This document shows, one piece after another, positions 1 through 6,644 of a DNA stretch of 16,260 bases. A model generated the notes under the pieces. The model searched no databases, was not told the origin of the DNA, and was given only the letters and a program-made list of their open reading frames with translations. How positions within the stretch are numbered: the first letter of the stretch is position 1; each line of letters starts with the position of its first letter. The stretch is from contig JBFLVQ010000137.1 in assembly GCA_040758525.1 (NCBI GenBank), forward strand, positions 1 through 16,260, in the 5' to 3' direction. The position numbers were made by a program, and so were the translations under genes. This DNA is from JBFLVQ01 sp040758525 (GTDB lineage: Bacteria > Acidobacteriota > Blastocatellia > Chloracidobacteriales > JADJPF01).

Positions 1-1
1 G

Positions 2-547
2 ACCGAGATCGAGAAGAATATTCTAGAAGGTTTTCTTAAAGTCATTATTGAATCTCTACAAGAAGCTTGGAAGCCAATCCTGGATGTAGATTTCCAAATT
101 GCTGGATGTGAGACTTGTCCACAATTACTGCAGATTGTTGCTCCTAATGAAATAGTAATTACAGTGATATTCCACGTACGTATTGGTGAGGCGCGTGGAA
201 CGATGAGTCTATGTATACCTGCAATCAATCTTGAGCCGATAATTCATAAATTTAATCAATCATTCTACACACGTGTAAGCAATGTTCCACCCGAACAGAC
301 ACGCGCCCTGCTCGATAATCTATCGCAGGTAGCATTGCCAGTTACTTTCGAATTGCATGGCACAACCGCAACAGTAGCAGAGTTGCTGCAGATCTCGTCA
401 GGAGATCTGATTCGTACTGATCGGCGTATTAATGAACCTATTGAGATCAGTATTAGTGAAACAGTAAAGCTACGTGGTGAACTGATTCAACAAGACAAGC
501 GTCTAGCAGTTTGTGTTGGCACACTGGTGCGTAATCGCACTAAATAG
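2..547 (+). CDS. fliM: Flagellar motor switch protein FliM, 3' part (5' end outside the window)
   Basis: The frame is open from the left edge to TAG at 545-547 and encodes the last 181 residues of a protein whose start lies upstream; internal ATGs such as 164 are not the start. The first part (TEIEKNILEGFLKVI, then ITVIFHVRIGEARGTMSLCIP) matches the end of the FliM middle, CheC-like domain. The last ~80 residues (VALPVTFELHGTTATVAELLQ, then SSGDLIRTDRRINEPIEI) form the C-terminal SpoA domain that packs against FliN. FliM is the C-ring protein that binds phospho-CheY and transmits switching to FliG. The immediate FliN-type neighbour supports the assignment. The CheY-binding N-terminus cannot be seen. 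Confidence 0.93.
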   Translation, partial: TEIEKNILEGFLKVIIESLQEAWKPILDVDFQIAGCETCPQLLQIVAPNEIVITVIFHVRIGEARGTMSLCIPAINLEPIIHKFNQSFYTRVSNVPPEQTRALLDNLSQVALPVTFELHGTTATVAELLQISSGDLIRTDRRINEPIEISISETVKLRGELIQQDKRLAVCVGTLVRNRTK

Positions 548-557
548 CGAGAAGCAT

Positions 558-1418
558 ATGGATACCATTGAGCATCAATTACTCTCTACATTTGCTACAG
601 CCTGGAGTGAGGCAGCATCAAAAACCTTTAACTGCTTATGTGAATCCTCATTGACTGAGGTAGATAGGGCGACTGAGCAGACGCTCTTTAGTGTCTTATC
701 AATGATCAAGAGTTGGCCTGCTGCACTAGTAGCACCTTGTCAGGGGATGCTAACAGGCCAGCTATTCTGTCTGTTTAAGAGTAGAGATATTACAACATTA
801 GAAAATATTGCTGGGCAACCAGCCAGTAGTAATCCTATGCCTGGTTGTCGCTCACTAATCGACAACTCGCTTAACATCACCACGGCCAGCTTTGGTAAGC
901 GAACAGAGGTCTCTTTTGGCGCGACAAAATATTTGGATCTGCTCGCAGAGCAGTCGCGCCTGGCTGCGATCTTAGGAGATCCTGTTTGGGTAGGAACATA
1001 CGCAATAATGGTAGGCAGCCACTTGGAGACCGAGATGTTGGTCTTCTATGCACCTAATGCTTTACTAGAACCAGCCAACACAGCACAGACAAATAGTGTA
1101 ATGGCAAGGCCAGTTGCTGATGAGCAACAGATAGGCACTACAGAGAGTGCAGGGAAGCCACGCAATATCGAAAGATTGCTGGGCGTAGAGTTGGAAGTAG
1201 TAGTTCGATTTGGTAGCACTAAAATGCCATTGTCAGAAATTGTGCGTATGGGTACAGGATCTATGATCGAACTCAACCGCACAGTTGACGAGCCAGTTGA
1301 ATTGATAGTTAATGACCGCCCGTTAGCACGGGGGGAAGTCGTCGTTATCGACGGCTATTTCGGTGTGCGTATTACAGAGATCATTGCCACCGGTGAGCGC
1401 ACGCGACAACTCTTCTAA
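558..1418 (+). CDS. fliN: Flagellar motor switch protein FliN/FliY type with N-terminal extension
   Basis: This 286-residue protein carries a clear SpoA domain at about residues 205-278 (IERLLGVELEVVVRFGSTKM, LSEIVRMGTGSMIELNRTVD, GEVVVIDGYFGVRITEI), the hallmark of FliN, which forms the lower part of the C-ring and binds export and switch partners. Plain FliN is ~100-140 residues. Here about 200 residues precede the SpoA domain and read like a diverged CheC/FliY-type half-domain (for example GMLTGQLFCLF), followed by a polar linker. I do not see the phosphatase signature of CheC/CheX, so phosphatase activity should not be assumed. I chose ATG 558 over ATG 513 because it lies 10 bases after the fliM stop with a weak GAGAAG ribosome site, while 513 would lie inside fliM. 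Confidence 0.88.
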   Translation: MDTIEHQLLSTFATAWSEAASKTFNCLCESSLTEVDRATEQTLFSVLSMIKSWPAALVAPCQGMLTGQLFCLFKSRDITTLENIAGQPASSNPMPGCRSLIDNSLNITTASFGKRTEVSFGATKYLDLLAEQSRLAAILGDPVWVGTYAIMVGSHLETEMLVFYAPNALLEPANTAQTNSVMARPVADEQQIGTTESAGKPRNIERLLGVELEVVVRFGSTKMPLSEIVRMGTGSMIELNRTVDEPVELIVNDRPLARGEVVVIDGYFGVRITEIIATGERTRQLF

Positions 1419-1432
1419 ATCAGAGGTGATAA

Positions 1433-1867
1433 ATGGATATGCATAATCTACAGTTTTTACCTGTCATACAATTAGTAAGTTGCACAGTCGCTACTGTCAG
1501 TATCTGCCTATCAGCAGTAATGGCATTACGACTACACAAAGAAAAACAGAAGAATCTTCAATTGGTATCACAGGTAAATACAAAGATATCGGGTATGAAT
1601 AGTGAATTGAAGGTTGTAACAAAACAGGCAACCGATCTGGCACGTCGTACTGCTTGGCTAGAATCACGTGTGCGGCCAGGTGTTGCTGCTCCTGAACCTA
1701 CAGTGGAAGAGAGTGTAGCAGCAGCAGCAAAACCGAGTATTACCGAGCGCCGCCATCGCGTACTTTCGCTTTCACGTCGCGGTATAGATGTAAACACCAT
1801 TGCCCTTATGTTAGGTGTGCCGCATGGCGAAATAGAATTGATTATCGGTCTAAACAAAGTTGCTTAA
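1433..1867 (+). CDS. Small membrane-anchored coiled-coil protein with C-terminal HTH-like segment (DUF2802/DUF6115-like)
   Basis: The 144-residue product has one hydrophobic segment (about residues 8-33), a charged predicted coiled coil (about 36-80), an Ala/Pro/Glu-rich linker (82-102), and a C-terminal helix-turn-helix-like stretch, ERRHRVLSLSRRGIDVNTIA then LMLGVPHGEIELIIGLNK. This layout and tail resemble the DUF2802/DUF6115 small proteins often found in flagellar loci; the family name comes from pattern memory. A good ribosome site (AGAGGTGA) precedes ATG 1433, 14 bases after fliN. The position between C-ring and rod genes suggests a basal-body or flagellar regulatory role. The HTH-like tail could bind DNA or another protein; it is tethered to the membrane, so classical repressor action is less likely. 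Confidence 0.7.
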   Translation: MDMHNLQFLPVIQLVSCTVATVSICLSAVMALRLHKEKQKNLQLVSQVNTKISGMNSELKVVTKQATDLARRTAWLESRVRPGVAAPEPTVEESVAAAAKPSITERRHRVLSLSRRGIDVNTIALMLGVPHGEIELIIGLNKVA

Positions 1868-1874
1868 GGAGGGT
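1865..1874 (+). promoter_or_regulatory. Stop codon embedded in the flgF Shine-Dalgarno
   Basis: The TAA stop of the upstream gene is part of TAAGGAGGGT, a near-perfect anti-16S match 2-10 bases before the flgF ATG at 1877. A ribosome ending the upstream gene sits on the flgF initiation site, so translation of the two is probably coupled. This also fixes the flgF start. Confidence 0.8.
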
Positions 1875-1876
1875 GT

Positions 1877-2692
1877 ATGGATCATGGACTCTACACCACT
1901 TATCTAGGAATGCGTGCTCGCCAGCGCGCGCTAGATGTGATTGCCAACAACATTGCTAATGCATCAACACCTGGATTCAAAACGGATCGGTTGCGTTTCC
2001 AATTGGTAGAAGCTCCTGAACTGACGGCAAAAGTCACAATAAATCCAGCGGGAGCACCATCTGGCAATCAATCTGACGCGGCATCCAATCGTGTTATAGA
2101 TCCTACCCCGACCAGTACGCATGGCCGTAATGTTGGTTTAATCGCTGGCTCAGTTACCGACCATAGCAATGGTCTGATCCGACAGACTGGCCGCACGCTT
2201 GATGTCGCACTTGATGGTGATGGCCTCTTAGTTGTACAGACAGCGCAAGGGGAGCGTTATACACGCGCAGGTTCACTAAGACTTAATGAAGGCGGTCAAT
2301 TGGTTACTCAGAGCGGCGATTTAGTATTAGGGGAAAAAGGATCCATCACCATACCACCCGGCGAGGTTACGATCAGCGACAATGGGACAATCTCAGTTAA
2401 GGGTCAACAGATCGATCGCTTGAAACTAGTGCGTTTTGCTACCCCACAAAGCGAACTTCTTAAAGAGGGTACAACCCTGTTCACAGCCAGCGATGCTGCT
2501 GCTCAGTTAACCTTACCAGCTACATCGACCCGTGTCATACAAGGCTCATTGGAGATGTCCAATGTTGATGCGATCTCAGAAATGGCTTCAATGATACAGA
2601 ATTCTCGTGAATTCGAGGCATTGCAGCGCTCCATTACAACCTTGATGAATGATCTAGGCCGTAAGGTGGCAGGAGAGTTAGGACGTCTGTAA
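1877..2692 (+). CDS. flgF: Flagellar proximal rod protein FlgF
   Basis: The 271-residue protein begins MDHGLYTTYLGM, very close to the usual FlgF opening, followed by the rod/hook signature NNIANASTPGFK (residues 24-35). It ends in the conserved basal-body rod C-terminal helix region (NVDAISEMASMIQNSREFEA, about residue 227 onward). There is no Sec signal, as expected for a protein exported through the flagellar type III apparatus. FlgF forms part of the proximal rod between FlgC and FlgG. FlgG follows directly. It lacks the FlgG-specific loop present in the next gene, which separates the two paralogues. The middle region carries the usual FlgF/FlgG fold signature (DGDGLLVVQTAQGERYTRAG). Confidence 0.93.
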   Translation: MDHGLYTTYLGMRARQRALDVIANNIANASTPGFKTDRLRFQLVEAPELTAKVTINPAGAPSGNQSDAASNRVIDPTPTSTHGRNVGLIAGSVTDHSNGLIRQTGRTLDVALDGDGLLVVQTAQGERYTRAGSLRLNEGGQLVTQSGDLVLGEKGSITIPPGEVTISDNGTISVKGQQIDRLKLVRFATPQSELLKEGTTLFTASDAAAQLTLPATSTRVIQGSLEMSNVDAISEMASMIQNSREFEALQRSITTLMNDLGRKVAGELGRL

Positions 2693-2747
2693 GCTTTTCT
2701 GATGAGTATTTCGATTATCAGTAACGAGTAATAGGGAGATTTTAATT

Positions 2748-3536
2748 ATGAGCCAATCACTCTACACAGCAGCCACAGGAATGCAGTTGCAACAACGTAA
2801 TCTCGACAATATTGCCAATAATATTGCTAATGCTTCAACAGTTGGGTATAAGCGTACACGCTTAGAGTTTCAAGATATCCTCTATCAGAATCTACGCACT
2901 CCAGGTGCTGCTGCAACGGCTTCGACTCCATTACCAGTGGGATTACAAATAGGTATGGGAGCGCGGGCAATATCATCTGAACGTATCTTTCTACAAGGTG
3001 ATTTCCGGCAGACGGAAAACCCCCTGGATATGGTTATTGAAGGAAATGGCTTCTTTCAAGTGCGACTCTCTACCGGAGATCTTGCCTATACACGAGCAGG
3101 CTCATTCCATTTGGATGCACAAGGACAGATCGTGACAGCAAGTGGTGAGGCGCTAGAGCCAGCCATTGCAATTCCTACTAATGCTACTTCGGTAACGATA
3201 GGTGCAGATGGCACTGTCAGCGTAACTACACCAGGACAGGCCAATGCCCAGATTGTTGGTCAGATCCAGCTTGCTTCATTTGCTAACCCGGCAGGCTTAG
3301 AAGCGGTTGGTCGTAATCTCTTTAGAGAAACATCAGCTTCTGGTCAGGCTGTTGTAGGTACACCTGACACTGATGGGTTAGGGCGAATTAACCAAGGTTT
3401 TATTGAAGGTTCTAATGTTAGTGTGGTGGAAGAGTTGGTAGCAATGATCGCAGCACAACGCGCTTACGAAACCAACTCCAAGGTTATCACAGCAGCAGAT
3501 CGTATGCTCACTACTATCAATCAGGCGGTCTCCTAA
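2748..3536 (+). CDS. flgG: Flagellar distal rod protein FlgG
   Basis: The 262-residue protein has the rod N-terminal motif (NNIANASTVGYKRTRLEF), the FlgG-specific segment YQNLRTPGA followed by LPVGLQIGMG (residues 46-71), the core motif NPLDMVIEGNGFFQV, and the C-terminal motif VVEELVAMIAAQRAYETNSK. Length matches typical FlgG (~260). FlgG polymerises into the distal rod that crosses the peptidoglycan and outer membrane. The 55-base gap after flgF contains a GGGAG ribosome site before ATG 2748 and only a weak 5-base inverted repeat. Its TAA stop overlaps the flgA start (TAATG at 3534-3538). Confidence 0.96.
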   Translation: MSQSLYTAATGMQLQQRNLDNIANNIANASTVGYKRTRLEFQDILYQNLRTPGAAATASTPLPVGLQIGMGARAISSERIFLQGDFRQTENPLDMVIEGNGFFQVRLSTGDLAYTRAGSFHLDAQGQIVTASGEALEPAIAIPTNATSVTIGADGTVSVTTPGQANAQIVGQIQLASFANPAGLEAVGRNLFRETSASGQAVVGTPDTDGLGRINQGFIEGSNVSVVEELVAMIAAQRAYETNSKVITAADRMLTTINQAVS

Positions 3537-4516
3537 TGTATAGGCGCAGTCTTTGCACAGCTTTGCTAATAATTTTGCCACTTGTGTGTGCAATTGCTAG
3601 TCAGGACGAGGATGATGGCGAAATAAGAATAATTATCCCGCCTGCAGTGATAGCAAGCAGTGAACGTATTATCTTGGGAGAGATCGCCGATATAATGTCG
3701 AATGAGATAGAGATGGTTGAACGCCTGCGCACAATAGAACTAGGTTATGCTCCAGATGTTGGTGCAGTACGTGAGCTAACACGAGAAAAGATCGCAATGG
3801 CAATTGCTGCTGCAGGATTCCCTGCTAACATTATAAGTATTGATGCACCTTCACTAATACTAGTTAGACGCGCTACCGTAATGCTAGATCTTGCCTCTGT
3901 ACGCGAAGAAGTAGAGCGTACACTCTTGAGTGAGTTACGTGCTAAGGGCGCGATTGCCCGTTTGGTACGTTTAGACCTTCCACAAGAAATAGAAATACCT
4001 GCTGCTGATGCAGAAATACGTGTTTCTGCTGGCCAAGTGCGTGATCTCTTCTCACCATTTGCAGTATCGATTGAGGTACGTGGTGATGGCCGCATCTTGC
4101 GACGGCTAAGTGTGACTGCACAAGTAGAAGCATATGCGCCGGTGCTAGTAGCAGCGCAAAACTTGGCGTTAGGCCAGCGTCTTAGTGAACAAGATGTAAT
4201 TGTAAAACCATGTCGCTTAAAGAAACCACTTTCGTGCTACTTGCGAGAAGCACACATAATACGCGCTACCACTCTCAAATATAGTGTTGCACAAGGAGAA
4301 CCGCTTACCACTGATGCAGTATTTGCTGACATTATCATCAAGCCTGGTGATGCTGTACGCATTATTGGTCGCTCCAATCAGGTGTATGTAGAAGTTGAGG
4401 GTGAAGCGCGCGCTGCTGGTCGTCGTGGCGAACGTATACAAGTTAAAAATATCGCTTCGGGAGTATCCCTCCTCGCAGTGATTGAGGATGCAGGGATAGT
4501 GAGCATAAGTTTCTGA
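3536..4516 (+). CDS. flgA: Flagellar P-ring assembly chaperone FlgA
   Basis: The 326-residue protein has a short Sec signal peptide (hydrophobic core TALLIILPLVCAIA, cleavage near residue 21-22). A central region is followed by a SAF domain at about residues 201-263 (APVLVAAQNLALGQRLSEQD, then LKYSVAQGEPLTTDAV). The FlgA C-terminal domain ends with GDAVRIIGRS, ARAAGRRGERIQVKNIASG and AVIEDAGIVSISF. FlgA is a periplasmic chaperone needed to assemble FlgI into the P-ring; flgI lies downstream in the same operon. It is longer than enterobacterial FlgA (~220) because of the N-terminal region. Translation probably restarts at the TAATG overlap with flgG, as no separate strong ribosome site is needed. 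Confidence 0.92.
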   Translation: MYRRSLCTALLIILPLVCAIASQDEDDGEIRIIIPPAVIASSERIILGEIADIMSNEIEMVERLRTIELGYAPDVGAVRELTREKIAMAIAAAGFPANIISIDAPSLILVRRATVMLDLASVREEVERTLLSELRAKGAIARLVRLDLPQEIEIPAADAEIRVSAGQVRDLFSPFAVSIEVRGDGRILRRLSVTAQVEAYAPVLVAAQNLALGQRLSEQDVIVKPCRLKKPLSCYLREAHIIRATTLKYSVAQGEPLTTDAVFADIIIKPGDAVRIIGRSNQVYVEVEGEARAAGRRGERIQVKNIASGVSLLAVIEDAGIVSISF

Positions 4517-4563
4517 GTTTGCCCTCTTCCTTAGCAGCCTTTCAGATACAAGGAGAATGATCG

Positions 4564-5922
4564 ATGAAAGCCATTAAGATATTTCTTGCTGCGATCCTGC
4601 TTTTTGCAGGCATCTCTTCAGCGCTGGTTTCCGCAGACAATCGCCTGCCTGAGATCAAGGCTGTTACTGTGCTCAATAACGATAAAGAGCCCATCATTGA
4701 AATTTATGGTCGTCACTTTGGCAGCGATCTTAAAGCCGTAATGGTTATGGTAAATGATAATGGCATATTTGCCAAAGTGTTAAAGGTCCGTCCTAAAAAG
4801 GTGCGTATACAACTGACTGCCGATCAACTCTGTAATGGCACAATAACTCTACGAGTTCTAGTCAATAGGGTGGTGAGTAATCCTTCCTCAATCAGTTTCT
4901 ATTCTGGCCAGCCAACCCTGGATAGCATACAACCACAAGAGGCAAAACCAGGCTCAGTGATCGTTGTTAGAGGGCGTAACCTTAGCTGTCAGACGATCTA
5001 TAATATGGTTACCTTTAATGATGTTCCTACCCAGATATTAGGAGGGAATGAAGACTACCTATCGGTACGAGTTCCTGAAATCACAGCAGGAAATGCGCTG
5101 GTAAGACTGAATGTAAATGGGTACACGAGTGAGCCTATCCCCTTTACCATTACGCCTACTAGCCCGCCCGCTAAAGAAGAACCTAAACCAGATAACGAGA
5201 TCGTGTTTAATAGTAATGGCGCGATACCTGGTTCAGCCGGCTTCTCTCCTATGTTCTCGGTAAGTGGTAATGCGATTGGCAGCGGTGTACAAGCTGACAT
5301 ATGGGATACAAACTTCTTTGGCACACATCAGGCAATAGTGAATGCACCCTGGCGAACAATAGATGGACGTCAACAGGTGGCGCTGCTTACATTAAATATG
5401 GGCCATAGTAATTCACTTGCCAGAGATAAAGTTGGTGATTTCGAAAAGTTTGTCTATTTGCGCATCAACTATCCACTCTATCCAGAGAAGGCTTATGATG
5501 CAGTGACAAATCCTTTCTGGTGGGGCTCATCAGCATTATGTACCGAACATTTCCCTTTTGGTGAGATCTACTTTAATTCGCTAGCTCGCGCTGGTGGAGG
5601 AGTGGACTCATTTGTAATGTCAAAAGCCATTGCTGGCCCTGCCAAGCTGAGTCTAGCACTCAAGATCGTTGCTCCGGATCTTTTCAACTATGAAGAGTAT
5701 GGACACAATTACGAGAAGGCAGGCAATGGTCGTGTAATTATGCCAAAAGTTGCTACCGTGTTGATCGATTTGCAAAAGATCCAGACACGTGTTCCCGTAC
5801 CACTGTTTAATGTTGGTAATGTCACAATCATAGATGAGAGCGGAACGAATGGAAGGATCACAAGCAACAATGTAGCTTTCTACTCATCTGTAATTGTTGT
5901 TACTAATCAGCCACAGTTGTAA
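4564..5922 (+). CDS. Secreted IPT/TIG-domain protein of unknown function within the flagellar operon
   Basis: The 452-residue protein starts with a clear Sec signal peptide (IFLAAILLFAGISSALVSA, cleavage near residue 24). Two immunoglobulin-like IPT/TIG repeats follow: about residues 27-113 (LPEIKAVTVLNN, EIYGRHFGSDLKAV) and 115-197 (PTLDSIQPQEAKPGSVIVVR, GRNL). A Pro/Glu/Lys linker (198-211) leads to a ~240-residue C-terminal domain that I do not recognise; it is rich in aromatic residues and has an NPFWWGSSALCTEHFPFGE stretch at about 316-334. IPT/TIG folds usually mediate binding to surfaces or polysaccharides. An AAGGAG ribosome site lies 8 bases before ATG 4564. The gene has 47 bases upstream and 19 downstream, so it is a true operon member. 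A periplasmic, ring-associated or exported role is possible; no function is proven. Confidence 0.85.
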   Translation: MKAIKIFLAAILLFAGISSALVSADNRLPEIKAVTVLNNDKEPIIEIYGRHFGSDLKAVMVMVNDNGIFAKVLKVRPKKVRIQLTADQLCNGTITLRVLVNRVVSNPSSISFYSGQPTLDSIQPQEAKPGSVIVVRGRNLSCQTIYNMVTFNDVPTQILGGNEDYLSVRVPEITAGNALVRLNVNGYTSEPIPFTITPTSPPAKEEPKPDNEIVFNSNGAIPGSAGFSPMFSVSGNAIGSGVQADIWDTNFFGTHQAIVNAPWRTIDGRQQVALLTLNMGHSNSLARDKVGDFEKFVYLRINYPLYPEKAYDAVTNPFWWGSSALCTEHFPFGEIYFNSLARAGGGVDSFVMSKAIAGPAKLSLALKIVAPDLFNYEEYGHNYEKAGNGRVIMPKVATVLIDLQKIQTRVPVPLFNVGNVTIIDESGTNGRITSNNVAFYSSVIVVTNQPQL

Positions 5923-5941
5923 TAGAAGGCAAGGGGGAGAG

Positions 5942-6619
5942 ATGAGAAGCAAGAACCTGGGTTTCGTCTTCACAATCATTCTACTGGTTACTATATTCGC
6001 AATTATGCCTGCCATTGCATTGGCAAAGAAAAAGAAGAAGGTTGTCGAACCACCACCAATACGTCCGGCTAATGGTTCTCTTTTTACTGATGATGGGCGT
6101 AATGTAGAGCTCTTTGGTGATTTCAAGCCACGTCGAATTGGTGATATCGTTTTCGTAGATGTAGTCGAGGATAGTAGTGCTAGTGTTACCACTTCGGCAA
6201 AGAATTCCCGTGAATCTGGTTCGCTAGGCGGCGCCATAATTGCCGCTGCGCCGGTGCCAACGGCAATTGCGGCAGGGGCTGGTAGTGTTGTAGGCGCCCT
6301 TGGTACACGAAAGTTTGATGGTAAAGGCTCAACAGAACGCAAAAGTACCTTACGAGCACGTATCGCCGCACGGGTAGTTGAAGTACTACCAAATGGAGAT
6401 CTACGTATAGAGGCGCAAAAGCGGCTTAAGATCAATAAAGAAGATGAGCGCCTAACTCTTACTGGTATCGTACGTCCTCGTGATATAGCAGTGGATAGCG
6501 CAGTGCCCAGTACTGCGGTTGCTGATCTACGTGTTCAGCTTAATGGCAAGGGAGTTGCATCTGCACATAGTGCACCGGGTTGGCTTACTCGCATACTAGG
6601 TAAAATTGCACCATTCTAA
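5942..6619 (+). CDS. flgH: Flagellar L-ring protein FlgH, lacking a lipobox
   Basis: The 225-residue protein has a signal peptide (VFTIILLVTIFAIMPAIALA) followed by five lysines (29-33) and a Pro-rich stretch. Conserved FlgH blocks follow: ELFGDFKPRRIGDIVFVDVV (residues 56-75), LRARIAARVVEVLPNGDLRI (137-156), LTLTGIVRPRDI (171-182) and the C-terminal GWLTRILGKIAPF. It forms the outer-membrane bushing around the rod with FlgI. FlgH is normally a lipoprotein, but this sequence contains no cysteine anywhere, so it cannot be acylated in the standard way. ATG 5942 is chosen over ATG 5894 because AAGGGGGAGA directly precedes it and 5894 lies inside the upstream gene and adds a non-signal extension. 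Confidence 0.93.
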   Translation: MRSKNLGFVFTIILLVTIFAIMPAIALAKKKKKVVEPPPIRPANGSLFTDDGRNVELFGDFKPRRIGDIVFVDVVEDSSASVTTSAKNSRESGSLGGAIIAAAPVPTAIAAGAGSVVGALGTRKFDGKGSTERKSTLRARIAARVVEVLPNGDLRIEAQKRLKINKEDERLTLTGIVRPRDIAVDSAVPSTAVADLRVQLNGKGVASAHSAPGWLTRILGKIAPF

Positions 6620-6644
6620 ACCAGGTTAGAGAGGGCAACGATAG

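Noticed and set aside
164..547. ATG 164 as the start of a 127-residue protein
   Set aside because: The same frame is open to the window edge and encodes conserved FliM middle-domain sequence upstream, so this is a truncated FliM.
2700..2725. Small inverted repeat (CTGAT...ATCAG) in the flgF-flgG gap
   Set aside because: Only 5 pairs with a long loop; expected by chance in 55 bases.
3745..4095. Minus-strand 116-codon frame opposite flgA
   Set aside because: Composition is typical of an antisense shadow and flgA on the plus strand is clearly real.
5884..6435. 183-codon open frame on the minus strand opposite flgH
   Set aside because: It is Arg/Ser/Pro-rich with no recognisable motifs or ribosome site, and lies antisense to a well-conserved FlgH.
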